Positions 9,308-17,845 of a DNA stretch of 64,000 bases are shown one piece after another (within the stretch, counting starts at the first letter, position 1; each line of letters opens with the position of its first letter). The DNA lies in contig CADBZW010000019.1 of the NCBI GenBank assembly GCA_902799345.1, forward strand, positions 25,132 through 89,131. The letters run 5' to 3'. The notes below the pieces were generated by a model that was given only the letters and a program-made list of their open reading frames with translations, ran no database searches and was not told where the DNA came from. The position numbers were made by a program, and so were the translations under genes. This DNA is from an uncultured Bacteroidia bacterium (GTDB lineage Bacteria > Bacteroidota > Bacteroidia > Bacteroidales > F082).

Positions 9308-10726
9308 TTAGAATCTGAACAGGTCGTCTTCCGTTACATCATTCTGAATGTCAAACGAATTTGCGTTTCTAACCAAGCCCATCGAGGTAACCATCGTGAT
9401 ATGGACGGCTTTTGTGGTCTTGGTCTCTGTTTTAAACAATGCACGTCGTTGCTGAAGGGTTTGTGCGTAATCGTCGTCGATGGAAAAAGCTGTCTTCGAA
9501 TACTTCATTTCGCAAAGGTTGATGACATCGTCGTTCCGGTCAATCAGCAAGTCGATTTGTGCGCCGGGATGCTCTTTCGTCTTTTCCACGCGCCATGCGT
9601 ATTCGCTGCTGACGACACCACTGATACCCAGCTTCTCCTTGATTTGCCTTGAGTGTAGCAGGCAAACGCGCTCGAAGGCCAAGCCCGACCAAGTGGAAAA
9701 CAATGGGGTGTCGTGGCTTTTGGTCCAATAGTGCTCGTCGTTAATTAGGTTGTCTTCGATGAACTTGAAGTAGAATAATGTGTAATTGTCTATTAGTTGG
9801 AATATGGCGTTCTTGTTCTTCATCCCTATACTGTGGTATTTGCGAATGAATCCGCAACTTTCCAGGTCTTTCAGTATGGAGGTCAGCTTGCCGTTGCTGC
9901 TTTTTTTCCACGATTCCACCAGTTCCTTTCGGGTCATCCCTGTTTTTTTCTTTCCTAACAGGTTGATGATGTCGATATATGGTTCTGGATGGTCGAAAAG
10001 CGAGGCGTACAGTTGCGAGAACTCGTTGCGTAGCTCGCCGTTTTGGGCGAAAAACAAACGGTCGATGTTTTGCGCCAATGATTTCCCTTTTTTTAGTTTT
10101 GACCAATAGTAGGGGATGCCTCCCATGATCATATAGCACTCCATGATTTGCTTTCGGTTCATTTCCAAACGAAGGCCTTGGGCGTATTGCTCACATTCGT
10201 TCAGGGTGAAGGGCTGCAATTGGATGTTGTAAGTCAGGCGGTTGTGAAGTCCGCCATGATTGTGGACGATTTTGTTGATGATCCATGATGTTGACGAGCC
10301 ACAGATAATCAAAAGGATGTCTTTTCGAGCCGAGGCCCACCCGTTCCAAAAGTGTTCCAAGGCGGTCAGAAAACTTGAGCGGGGCGCGTCCATCCAAGGC
10401 ATTTCGTCGATGAAAACGATTTTCCGCTGGTCTTTCGACTGGGAAAGCAGAGCGGCCAGCAAATTGAAGGCTTGGAGCCAATTCTCAGGTTGTGGTGCCT
10501 TAGGCATGCCTTGCGATCGCAACGACGACTGGAAGTTTTGCAGTTGGGCTTTGGTGTTCTTTTTGGCCAAACCCGTATGCGAAAAAGTGAATTTGTAGTC
10601 GAAAGTCTCTCTGATGAGAAACGTCTTGCCCACCCTGCGGCGGCCATAAACCGCGACAAATTCAGAATACTCAGATTCGTATGCCGACCTCAGCTCTTCT
10701 TGTTCTTCAAGTCTTCCTATCAACAT
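9308..10726 (-). CDS. AAA ATPase of the archaeal-ATPase/DUF234 type
   Basis: 472 residues with the start at MLIGRLEEQEEL. An upstream start in the same frame would lie inside the flanking hairpin and is not used here. The protein has a P-loop (YGRRRVGKTFLI), a Walker B region (KIVFIDEMPWMDAP), a winged-helix segment (LGKKKTGMTRKELVESWKKS) and a C-terminal DUF234-like domain. The last part has a PD-(D/E)xK nuclease signature (GAQIDLLIDRN ... NLCEMKYSK). These ATPases are multi-copy in Bacteroidota and archaea, and their cellular role is not settled. Here the gene is single, has its own promoter, is AT-richer than its neighbours, and is bracketed by two copies of a hairpin repeat, which suggests it arrived as a unit. 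Confidence 0.85.
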   Translation of the reverse strand: MLIGRLEEQEELRSAYESEYSEFVAVYGRRRVGKTFLIRETFDYKFTFSHTGLAKKNTKAQLQNFQSSLRSQGMPKAPQPENWLQAFNLLAALLSQSKDQRKIVFIDEMPWMDAPRSSFLTALEHFWNGWASARKDILLIICGSSTSWIINKIVHNHGGLHNRLTYNIQLQPFTLNECEQYAQGLRLEMNRKQIMECYMIMGGIPYYWSKLKKGKSLAQNIDRLFFAQNGELRNEFSQLYASLFDHPEPYIDIINLLGKKKTGMTRKELVESWKKSSNGKLTSILKDLESCGFIRKYHSIGMKNKNAIFQLIDNYTLFYFKFIEDNLINDEHYWTKSHDTPLFSTWSGLAFERVCLLHSRQIKEKLGISGVVSSEYAWRVEKTKEHPGAQIDLLIDRNDDVINLCEMKYSKTAFSIDDDYAQTLQQRRALFKTETKTTKAVHITMVTSMGLVRNANSFDIQNDVTEDDLFRF

Positions 10727-10751
10727 CTTGTTATTCAGTTTGATTTTGCTG

Positions 10752-10759
10752 CAAAGGTA
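10752..10759 (-). promoter_or_regulatory. Bacteroidetes -7 box for the ATPase gene
   Basis: TACCTTTG on the minus strand, followed by GC, about 25 bases before the chosen ATG. It lies between the gene and the flanking hairpin. Confidence 0.6.
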
Positions 10760-10769
10760 ATCATTTTTT

Positions 10770-10824
10770 CTACAGAAACGTGCCAAATCTATCAATTTTT
10801 TGAAGATTTGGCAGGTTTACGTCG
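10770..10824. repeat. Hairpin repeat, upstream copy flanking ATPase gene
   Basis: The left arm is identical to that of the copy at 9247 and is preceded by the same T-run. The right arm has drifted at about four positions (CAGGTTTACGTCG against CACGTTTCTGTAG). The two copies form direct repeats around the ATPase gene. Confidence 0.85.
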
Positions 10825-10830
10825 GTTTTT

Positions 10831-10867
10831 CCAAAAACAAAGGCTGCCGCAACCCCGCGACAGCCTT
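10831..10867 (-). terminator. Terminator of the redox fusion gene
   Basis: Arms AAGGCTG (10840-10846) and CAGCCTT (10861-10867), with an A-rich stretch on the left that becomes a T tract on the minus strand. Confidence 0.6.
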
Positions 10868-10897
10868 AATTATCAATTGTCAATTGTCAATTTTCAA
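10868..10897. repeat. TCAATTG tandem repeat
   Basis: Several near-copies of TCAATTG in a row. The same element occurs at 52610-52640 before cvpA. It is a dispersed simple element with no known role. Confidence 0.6.
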
Positions 10898-13800
10898 TTA
10901 CTTAAACGCATTTTCGCTCAGTCCGTGTCCAGAGAGGGCCAAGTCCTTCATGTAGCCAGGAACCTCCTTGCCGAGGTACTTGTCCACATACAGTTTGGCG
11001 AGGTATTGGCCGAGCATGAAGCCGTGGCCGCGCAAGCCGGTGAGGATACCGACCTCCGGGTCGACGATGTAACGCGGCTCGGTGTAACGACCAGCCCAGC
11101 AAGCCAAGAAGCTCACCTCGCCCAGGTTGGGAATCCACTCGGCGAAGACCTCGGAGACAATCTCCAAGAACTCCTTGCTGTTGTACTTGATGTTCTGGCG
11201 TGCCTCGTAAGCGTCGGTGTCGGGGCTGGCGCAGCCGATGATCTGGCCGGTGTGGGCCCACTGCTGTCCGTAGACGGCGCTGAAGCCCTTGTAGTGACGA
11301 CGATCGATGATCATGTCGAGCGGGCCACCATTGGGTCCCATCATGGGCAAACGGCGCGTGATGAAGGCTTGGTGCTTCACTGGATAGAGACCCGTATCCA
11401 AGCCTAACATGTCGTTGAACTTCTCGGCACCCCAGCCCATTGCGTTGACGAAGTGGTCGCAGGTGTACTCGATGAACTCGCCCTCGTGGGTTCGCACCAA
11501 GGCGATGTAATGTCCATTGGCTTTCTGCACATGGAGCAGCTCGCAGTCCTCGAAGTAGCGGCCGCCCTGCTGCACGCCGATCCAGCGGATGTAGTCGATG
11601 ACGCGGCCAGGCGTGGCCTGCCAGCAGTCGCGGGTGATGAGGGCGTGGCTGTAGGTGTCCTTGCTGTCGTCCCACAGCGGCGAAATCTCTTTTTTGAAGT
11701 CCTTGCGCTCAATCATGTAGGCATCGCTCCATGCGCGTGATGCATCGAGAGAGTTGTAGGTGGCTTCATCGTGTACCAAGTTGACGTAATGCGTCGGGTG
11801 GTAGTTGATGTTGTGCTCCTTCTGCATGTTCTTGAAAATCTCGTGGTTGTGCACAGCGATGTCGGCGATGTCAGGGTTGGAGAAGGCCGGACGGCCGCCA
11901 CCGATGCAACGCCACGAAGCGCCACGGCTGTAGTTGATCATCACAGGTTTCTTGCCGGCTTCCGAGAAGTAGCGGAACAAGGCACTACCTGCGATGCCGC
12001 CACCCGCGATGAACACTTCGACCTGTTCTTTCTTCACGCCGTTCATTTCGGGGAAGATGAAGGTCTCTTTGGTGTGCGGGTTGTAGAGGTCGCCAAGGCT
12101 GACTTGGTTCGACAGCGGGGCACGTGGCGTGGCGTCGCCAACCAATTCGATGCCGTAGGAACGCAAGATTTGACGGGCGCGTGGGATGCAACGCTTACCG
12201 CGGCACGGACCCATACCCATGCGGGTGATGTGTTTCAGCTCGTCCACCGAGATGGTCTTGCGGTTGCCGATGACGCGCAGGATGCGGTCGAGTTTGATGT
12301 CCTCGCAGTGGCAGACGTAGGTCTCGCTCTCGCCTTCGGCCAGTTTCTTGGGCGAAATCGGGGTGGTGAGTTCCTTGTTGGCGTTGTAACGGTCTTTCAG
12401 GATGAAGCCTCTCACGTCGGTCAGCTCGAACACGCGGCTTGCCTCACCCGACGGACGTGACGAGCGGGCTTTCACGCGAGCCACGTTGGTCTTGTTCGAC
12501 TTCTTGAGGATCTTCTCGATGACGCCTTCGCCAATCTTTTGGCCGTCGTTGTCGACGAGATAGACCTCTGCGCCTTCCTGGGCTTCATATTCGATGGGCA
12601 GGAAGCAGGTCGACTTCTGCACGTCGTAACCGAAGATGGCCAAGCCCGGGCAACTGGAAACACACAGCATACAGCCGATGCACTTGTTGTAGTCGATGGT
12701 GGGTGTGCTGCTGGTGGAGGGCTTGGTGATGGCGCCTTGCGGGCAACTGAATGAGCAGGGGTTGCAGGCGAAGCCGTAGAGGCAGTCGGCCTGCACGAAA
12801 GCCTTCTGCATCATGCGCTCGGGCGTAGGCAGGTTGGGCTTTTCGAGGAGACGCACAGGATGCTGTTGCGAGTCGATATATTGTCTCGAAATCTCAAGAT
12901 AATCGTCGTAGTTGAAGCGCACGCCGATGGCTTGGGCCACCTCGTAGGCGACTTGTTTGCCACGCAGCACGGCGCTGGTGCCTTCGCCGATGCGGATGGC
13001 ATCGCCGGCACCGTAAGTGTTGAGGCCGAAGACCTCGCGTCCTTTCACCAACAGTTGGTTGTCGGGGATAAGGCCGGTGCAGATGTTGATGATGTCGATG
13101 TCGTCGATGACTTGCTCAGTGCCAGGGATGGCCTTGAAGTTCTCGCACTTGGCGATGACGGCGCCTGTGATGCCGGTGTAGTCGGCATTGGGGATAGCGC
13201 GCACCAGGACGTAGCTGGTCATGATCGGAATGCCGAGACGGCGCACACGGTTGGCTTGCACGGGGAAGCCGCCCTCGCGGGGCATGGCCTCGATGATAGC
13301 CTTGATGGTGGCACCCGCCTGCATGCCTTGGTAAGAGGTCAGGTAGCCGATGTTGCCAGCACCCACGGTGAGGACTTTCTTACCGAGCAAGGTGTGCTCT
13401 TGGTTCATCATCTTCTGGAACACGGCAGCGGTGTAAACGCCCGGCACGTCGTCGTTCTCGAAGGTCGGCATGAAGGGCACGGCACCCGTGGCCACCACGA
13501 GGTGTTGTGCGTCGATGTAGCCAATCTCGCCAGTGACGATGTTCTTGATGGCCACGCGACCGCCTTCAAGCAGGTCCCAAACGGTGTTGTTCAGCAGGAT
13601 GCCTTCGTGGTTGTCGCCCGCCAAGGTCTTGGCGATGTCGAAGCCACGCATGCCACCGAATTTCTTCTCCTTCTCGAAGAAGAAGAACTGGTGGGTCTGC
13701 ATGTTGAATTGGCCACCGATGTTGGCGTTGTTGTCGACGACGATGTTGCTGATGCCGAAGGCGTTGAGTTGCTCACGGCAGGCGAGACCCGCGGGACCGG

Positions 13801-14167
13801 CGCCGATGATGGCGACTTGGGTCTTGTAGACCTTCACCTCGCGGGGCTGCTGCTCCTTGGGCTCGGGAAGGATGGTGTCCTCCTTGTCGATGCGGCGCAC
13901 TTCCTTGACGCCATCGACTTTAGTGATGCAGATACGGCGTATCTTGCCATCGACCAGCATCTCGCAGGCACCGCATTTGCCGATGCCGCAGTTGAGGCTT
14001 CGGTTGCGGCCGTCGAGCGAGTGGCTGTGGACGGGATAACCGGCTTGGTGAAGGGCGGCGGCGATGGTCTTGCCGCGCTGACCTTTGACGGTCTTGCCTT
14101 CATATTGGAATTCCACAAGGTCTTCCTGCGGGATGTCCAAGATGGGGTGTTTCTCGATTTTGTACAT
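10898..14167 (-). CDS. Five-domain 2Fe-2S / FAD-NAD / 4Fe-4S / BFD / FAD oxidoreductase fusion
   Basis: 1089 residues with the start at MYKIEKHPIL; the frame upstream holds repeat DNA and is not counted. Domains in order: [2Fe-2S] ferredoxin (Cys60, 65, 68, 80 in CGIGKCGAC...C); FAD/NAD(P) disulfide-reductase-type domain (VAIIGAGPAGLAC from about 117, second GxGxxG at KVLTVGAGNIGY); two 4Fe-4S motifs (CNPCSFSCP about 466, CIGCMLCVSSCP about 492); a BFD-like [2Fe-2S] domain (CHCED about 617, CRGKRC about 654); and a DAO-type FAD oxidase domain (VFIAGGGIAGSA about 719). Its parts match the separate subunits of opine/proline dehydrogenases, HcnABC and sarcosine oxidase. The likely role is oxidation of an amino or imino acid with electron transfer to NAD or another carrier. 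The substrate is unknown and no neighbour points to a pathway. Confidence 0.8.
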   Translation of the reverse strand: MYKIEKHPILDIPQEDLVEFQYEGKTVKGQRGKTIAAALHQAGYPVHSHSLDGRNRSLNCGIGKCGACEMLVDGKIRRICITKVDGVKEVRRIDKEDTILPEPKEQQPREVKVYKTQVAIIGAGPAGLACREQLNAFGISNIVVDNNANIGGQFNMQTHQFFFFEKEKKFGGMRGFDIAKTLAGDNHEGILLNNTVWDLLEGGRVAIKNIVTGEIGYIDAQHLVVATGAVPFMPTFENDDVPGVYTAAVFQKMMNQEHTLLGKKVLTVGAGNIGYLTSYQGMQAGATIKAIIEAMPREGGFPVQANRVRRLGIPIMTSYVLVRAIPNADYTGITGAVIAKCENFKAIPGTEQVIDDIDIINICTGLIPDNQLLVKGREVFGLNTYGAGDAIRIGEGTSAVLRGKQVAYEVAQAIGVRFNYDDYLEISRQYIDSQQHPVRLLEKPNLPTPERMMQKAFVQADCLYGFACNPCSFSCPQGAITKPSTSSTPTIDYNKCIGCMLCVSSCPGLAIFGYDVQKSTCFLPIEYEAQEGAEVYLVDNDGQKIGEGVIEKILKKSNKTNVARVKARSSRPSGEASRVFELTDVRGFILKDRYNANKELTTPISPKKLAEGESETYVCHCEDIKLDRILRVIGNRKTISVDELKHITRMGMGPCRGKRCIPRARQILRSYGIELVGDATPRAPLSNQVSLGDLYNPHTKETFIFPEMNGVKKEQVEVFIAGGGIAGSALFRYFSEAGKKPVMINYSRGASWRCIGGGRPAFSNPDIADIAVHNHEIFKNMQKEHNINYHPTHYVNLVHDEATYNSLDASRAWSDAYMIERKDFKKEISPLWDDSKDTYSHALITRDCWQATPGRVIDYIRWIGVQQGGRYFEDCELLHVQKANGHYIALVRTHEGEFIEYTCDHFVNAMGWGAEKFNDMLGLDTGLYPVKHQAFITRRLPMMGPNGGPLDMIIDRRHYKGFSAVYGQQWAHTGQIIGCASPDTDAYEARQNIKYNSKEFLEIVSEVFAEWIPNLGEVSFLACWAGRYTEPRYIVDPEVGILTGLRGHGFMLGQYLAKLYVDKYLGKEVPGYMKDLALSGHGLSENAFK

Positions 14168-14494
14168 ATAGAATGTGATTTTGAGTCTTAAAAATACGGG
14201 CGCAAATTTAGGAAAAACATAAAAAGAGGAATCTTTTTTGTCTTTTTTTTGAAAAAAATGTACAAAAACCAAGGTTCCTGAGCCCAAGGTTGCTGAGCCT
14301 GTCGAAGTGTCGGGGAGCCGACAATAAAAGGTCTGGCTTCTACGGGCGACATCGATCCATGGGCCGTCATCGCGGACTTGATCCGCGATCTCCTGTGCAA
14401 AAGGGACTCCCTTCTGCGGAGGAGATGGCGGATGTCCCTCCGCCATGACGGCAAAGGGGGGCTGTTTTTGTTGTTTTGACTGGGTCGTCGGGTG
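14168..14494. repeat. Gene-free stretch with promoter and composite palindromic repeats
   Basis: It holds the promoter of the redox gene, a TGAGCCTGTCGAAG element (14293-14306, the reverse of the TTCGACAGGCTCA element), and a composite inverted repeat at 14364-14451. In the latter, the outer arms are CCGTCAT/ATGACGG, the inner arms GATCTCC/GGAGAT, with small hairpins CGCGG..CCGCG and GGCGG..CCGCC. No gene is supported. Confidence 0.75.
14203..14210 (-). promoter_or_regulatory. Bacteroidetes -7 box for the redox fusion gene
   Basis: TAAATTTG on the minus strand followed by CGCC, about 36 bases upstream of the ATG at 14167. This supports the shorter start. Confidence 0.65.
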
Positions 14495-15778
14495 TTAATA
14501 ACTTAACACGAACTGCATCGTACTCCTGCTCCCTTGTTTCACCAGGACCTTCTTCCCCTTGATGAAGTCAGTCTCCAAGCCGTCTTGGTAATGTCGAATA
14601 GTGAACAGCTGCAGTCCGTCGTTGTATTTGACGCTGAAATCGTCTTTGAGGTTGGCCCTCAGCTGTTTCAGCTTCTGTTCGTTGCTATCGAAACAGAACG
14701 AGAGCATCAAAGCGGAAGTCTGAATCATGTTGGCGTGGATGTTGAGGTCGGCGCAGACGGCGAAGATGGTCTTCAGGTTGCGCTCGTCCATGAACGAGTA
14801 GTCGCGGGGCGAGATGGAGACCAGCGTTTGGTTGTCCTTGACGATGTAGGAGGGGATGCTCTCGTCGTTTTTCCTATGGCCGCCGTCGATGAGCGATGGC
14901 TCGTGGCCGGGGTGGAGGAACGACTGCACTTTCAGTGTTATCCCCTTGTTTTGCAGCGGCTTGATGGTCTTGGGGTGGATGATGGTCGCGCCATAGAAAG
15001 CCAACTCAATGGCCTCGGAGTAGGGAATATGCGGCAGTTGAACCGTGTCGGCAAAGCGTTTCGGGTCGGCATTGAGCAGGCCGTCCACGTCTTTCCAGAT
15101 AGTGACCTCCTCGGCATCGAGGCAGTTGGCGAAGATGGCAGCGGTGAAGTCGGAGCCTTCACGTCCTAAGGTGACGCTGTGTTTGCCGTCGGCCGTACCT
15201 CCGATGAAGCCTTGCGTCAGGCATACGATGCCTCGGATATGCTCATCGTTCAACTTGCTGATTCTCAAACGGGTCTCATCCCAATCGGGGTTGGCGGCGC
15301 GGTAGTGGGTGTCGTCTTCAGCGATGACGTATTTTCGTGCGTCGAGCCAGCGTGTCGGGATGTCGCATTTGCTGAGGTATTCGTGGATGATGCTGGTCGA
15401 GATAAGTTCACCGTAGCAAACGGTCTGGTCATATTGGTAGTCGTAGGGCGTGTCGGTCTTCTGCAGCTTCTCCCACAGCTCGATGAAGAGTCCGGCGATG
15501 TTCTCTCCGAAGGCGGGGTTGGCGTCGTTGCCGAAGAGCTCGTTGATGATGCCGTCGTGGTAGGCGATGACGTCATGCAGGGCCTCCATGCCAAGTTGTC
15601 CGTCGTGTTCGCGGAAGTCGGCCAAGGCTTTTTCGAGGGCGTTGGTCGTTTTGCCCATAGCGGAGACCACCAACAGAATATCCTCGTCCTTATGTAGGCT
15701 GACGATGTCGGCCAAATTTCGCACGGCATCGGCATCCTTCACCGACGCGCCACCGAATTTATAGATTCTTTTGATCAT
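14495..15778 (-). CDS. lysC: Aspartate kinase (monofunctional)
   Basis: 427 residues with the start at MIKRIYKFGGASV. It phosphorylates L-aspartate, the first step to lysine, threonine, methionine and diaminopimelate. The kinase motifs are visible: KFGGASV at the N-terminus, VTLGREGSDFTAAIFA, and TIWKDVDGLLNADPK with FYGATIIHPKTIKPL. The C-terminal 130 residues look like ACT regulatory domains (QTLVSISPRDYSFM). There is no homoserine dehydrogenase part, and the length is that of a single-function enzyme. It is divergent from the moxR-bat cluster with about 145 bases between the starts, and has its own promoter. Confidence 0.9.
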   Translation of the reverse strand: MIKRIYKFGGASVKDADAVRNLADIVSLHKDEDILLVVSAMGKTTNALEKALADFREHDGQLGMEALHDVIAYHDGIINELFGNDANPAFGENIAGLFIELWEKLQKTDTPYDYQYDQTVCYGELISTSIIHEYLSKCDIPTRWLDARKYVIAEDDTHYRAANPDWDETRLRISKLNDEHIRGIVCLTQGFIGGTADGKHSVTLGREGSDFTAAIFANCLDAEEVTIWKDVDGLLNADPKRFADTVQLPHIPYSEAIELAFYGATIIHPKTIKPLQNKGITLKVQSFLHPGHEPSLIDGGHRKNDESIPSYIVKDNQTLVSISPRDYSFMDERNLKTIFAVCADLNIHANMIQTSALMLSFCFDSNEQKLKQLRANLKDDFSVKYNDGLQLFTIRHYQDGLETDFIKGKKVLVKQGSRSTMQFVLSY

Positions 15779-15799
15779 TTTAGTCACCGATTGAAGATG

Positions 15800-15807
15800 C
15801 AAAAGTA
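15800..15807 (-). promoter_or_regulatory. -7 box for aspartokinase
   Basis: TACTTTTG then CATC on the minus strand, about 22 bases upstream of the lysC ATG. Confidence 0.7.
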
Positions 15808-15859
15808 AGAAAACTCCGCAATAAATTTATTAAATAGGAGTTATTTACTCCGAAACTGC

Positions 15860-15896
15860 TATTTTTGCACGGTTTTTGCCATTCGGCAAAAACCGT
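15860..15896 (+). promoter_or_regulatory. moxR-bat promoter with hairpin at the transcription start
   Basis: TATTTTTG at 15860-15867 is followed at once by a perfect 12-bp inverted repeat, ACGGTTTTTGCC (15869-15880), loop ATTC, GGCAAAAACCGT (15885-15896). The arms straddle the expected start site, so it could be an operator or a 5' mRNA stem-loop. Confidence 0.65.
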
Positions 15897-15923
15897 ATAA
15901 CAGAACAATTAACAACTGACACA

Positions 15924-16888
15924 ATGATAGAAACTGACATTCGTGAACTGAACGAAAAAATCCAACGTGAGAGTCAATTCCTCGACCTCATCAACCTCGA
16001 AATGAACAAGGTCATCGTCGGATTGGCCTGCTGGCCAATGGACACATCCTTCTCGAAGGTGTGCCTGGCCTAGCCAAGACCTTGGCCATCAAGTCGATGG
16101 CCAGTGCCATCGACGCCGACTTCGCCCGTATCCAATTCACTCCCGACCTGCTGCCTGCCGACCTCATCGGCACGCTGATTTATAGTCAAAAGAAGGAGGA
16201 ATTTGTGGTGCGTCGTGGCCCCATCTTCGCCAATTTCGTGTTGGCTGACGAAATCAACCGTTCTCCCGCCAAGGTGCAGAGCGCCTTGCTCGAGGCCATG
16301 CAGGAGCATCAGGTGACCATCGGCGACGAGACCTTCAAGCTGCCGGATCCCTTCCTCGTCATGGCCACACAGAACCCCATCGAGCAGGAAGGTACCTATC
16401 CGCTGCCCGAGGCTCAGGTGGACCGTTTCATGCTGAAGGTCATCATCAACTACCCCAAGAAAGAGGAAGAGAAACTGATTTTGCGTCAGCAGATTGCCAG
16501 CGCAGGTGCCAAGATCAACGCCGTGGTGAAGCCCGAGGACATCATCCGCGCCCGCGAGGTGTGCCGCGAAATCTATCTCGACGAGAAGATTGAAAACTAC
16601 ATCACCGACATCGTCTTCGCCTCACGTTATCCTTCAGATTACAAACTGAAGAAGTTCGCCAATATGATCAGCTACGGCGGCTCGCCGCGTGCCACCATCA
16701 ACCTGGCCTTGGCTGCCAAGGCCTACGCCTTCATCAAGCACCGTGGCTATGTCATCCCCGAGGACATCCGTGCCGTGGCCCCTGACGTGCTGCGTCACCG
16801 TATCGGTCTGACCTACGAGGCCGAAGCCGAAAACATCACCACCGAAGAAATCATCAACGAGATCCTGAATACCATCGAGGTGCCGTGA
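15924..16888 (+). pseudogene. moxR: MoxR-family AAA ATPase, frameshifted by a small deletion
   Basis: The frame starting at 15924 encodes MIETDIRELNEKI...EMNKVIVG and then runs into a stop at 16071. From about 16022 a different frame encodes the rest: [20 protein letters not shown] (Walker A), then [18 protein letters not shown] and the lid, to 16888. Family members have about nine residues (of the type QKxMVDRLL) between VIVG and IGLL. These are missing here, and the junction lacks one more base, so about 28 bases appear lost at 16020-16024. MoxR ATPases act as chaperones for vWA proteins such as those encoded downstream. Either the gene is broken or the assembly has an error at this point. 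All downstream bat genes are intact. Confidence 0.85.
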
Positions 16889-16966
16889 TTTAGTTGAGAG
16901 TTTAGTGTTGAGAGTTTAGAGTTGTAGGGCTGTCACACTGTGGCAGCCGCACATTCGAAATAGCCA
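16889..16966. repeat. moxR-DUF58 gap with repeat fragments
   Basis: Contains GAGAGTTTAG direct repeats and a half copy of the TGTAGGGCTGTC element (16923-16934, with GGCAGCCGC at 16942-16950). The full element at 4448 has both arms; here only the left half is present. Confidence 0.6.
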
Positions 16967-17845
16967 ATGGAATCAACAGAAATATTCAAGAAAGTCCGCA
17001 AAATCGAAATCAAGACGCGAGGCCTCTCGAACCATATCTTCTCGGGGCAGTACCACAGCGCCTTCAAAGGGCGTGGTATGACCTTCAGCGAGGTGCGCGA
17101 GTACGAGTATGGCGACGATATCCGTAACATCGACTGGAACGTCACCGCCCGCTTCAACAAGCCTTTCGTCAAGATCTTCGAGGAAGAGCGTGAGATGACG
17201 GTCATGCTGCTCATCGACGTGTCGGGTTCCAACGACTTCGGCTCACAGAGTCAGTCGAAACGCGACCTGACTGCCGAATTGGCAGCCGTCTTGGCGTTTT
17301 CTGCCATCCAGAACAACGACAAGGTGGGCGTGATTTTCTTCAGCAGCAAAATCGAGAAGTTCATCCCGCCGAAGAAGGGCAGTTCACATATCTTGCGTAT
17401 CATCCGCGAGATCGTCGACTTCAAGCCGACGGAACGCGGCACCGACATTGGCGAGGGCTTGCGTTTCCTGACCTCGGCCATCAAGCGCCGCACCACGGCC
17501 TTCCTCATCTCCGACTTCATGACGGACAAGAGCTTCGAGAAGGAGATGCAGATTGCCGCCAACAAGCACGACCTCGTCGCCTTGCGTATCACCGACCGCC
17601 GTGAGATGGACATCCCCAAGGTGGGTCTGGTGAAGTTCCGCGACTCGGAGACGGGTAAGGAACGCTGGGTCGACACGTCGAGCCGCGCCTGGCACGATGC
17701 CTACCAGCAGATGATTCAATACAAATCGGCGGAGCTGAACCGTGAGTTTACCAAACACGGCATCGACAACTCGTTGATTTACACTGACGAAGACTATGTG
17801 AGACCTTTGATGCAACTCTTTAAGAAAAGGGAGGCAAGAAGATGA
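16967..17845 (+). CDS. DUF58 domain protein of the Bat cluster
   Basis: 292 residues. The DUF58 core is clear: GRGMTFSEVREYEYGDDIRNIDWNVTARFNKPFVK. It is followed by a degenerate vWA fold (MTVMLLIDVSGSNDFGS) whose DxSGS element resembles a MIDAS. The protein has no signal peptide or membrane helix and is expected in the cytoplasm. In Bacteroidota, DUF58 genes follow moxR and precede the bat genes, as here. The protein probably links the MoxR ATPase to the membrane vWA proteins. It overlaps the next gene by 4 bases. Confidence 0.85.
   Translation: MESTEIFKKVRKIEIKTRGLSNHIFSGQYHSAFKGRGMTFSEVREYEYGDDIRNIDWNVTARFNKPFVKIFEEEREMTVMLLIDVSGSNDFGSQSQSKRDLTAELAAVLAFSAIQNNDKVGVIFFSSKIEKFIPPKKGSSHILRIIREIVDFKPTERGTDIGEGLRFLTSAIKRRTTAFLISDFMTDKSFEKEMQIAANKHDLVALRITDRREMDIPKVGLVKFRDSETGKERWVDTSSRAWHDAYQQMIQYKSAELNREFTKHGIDNSLIYTDEDYVRPLMQLFKKREARR

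Noticed and set aside
12860-14191. Long plus-strand reading frame opposite the redox fusion
   Set aside because: It is a mirror of a GC-rich real gene, has no recognisable domain and shows the Val/Asp/His bias typical of antisense frames.
14168-14446. In-frame N-terminal extension of the redox fusion gene
   Set aside because: It translates repeat DNA and an A/T-rich promoter region; the promoter box at 14203 lies inside it, and the shorter start begins a normal ferredoxin domain.
16061-16888. A separate, intact short MoxR gene
   Set aside because: It would begin inside Walker A at a GTG and lack the first part of the ATPase; the upstream piece encodes that part, so one broken gene is the better reading.
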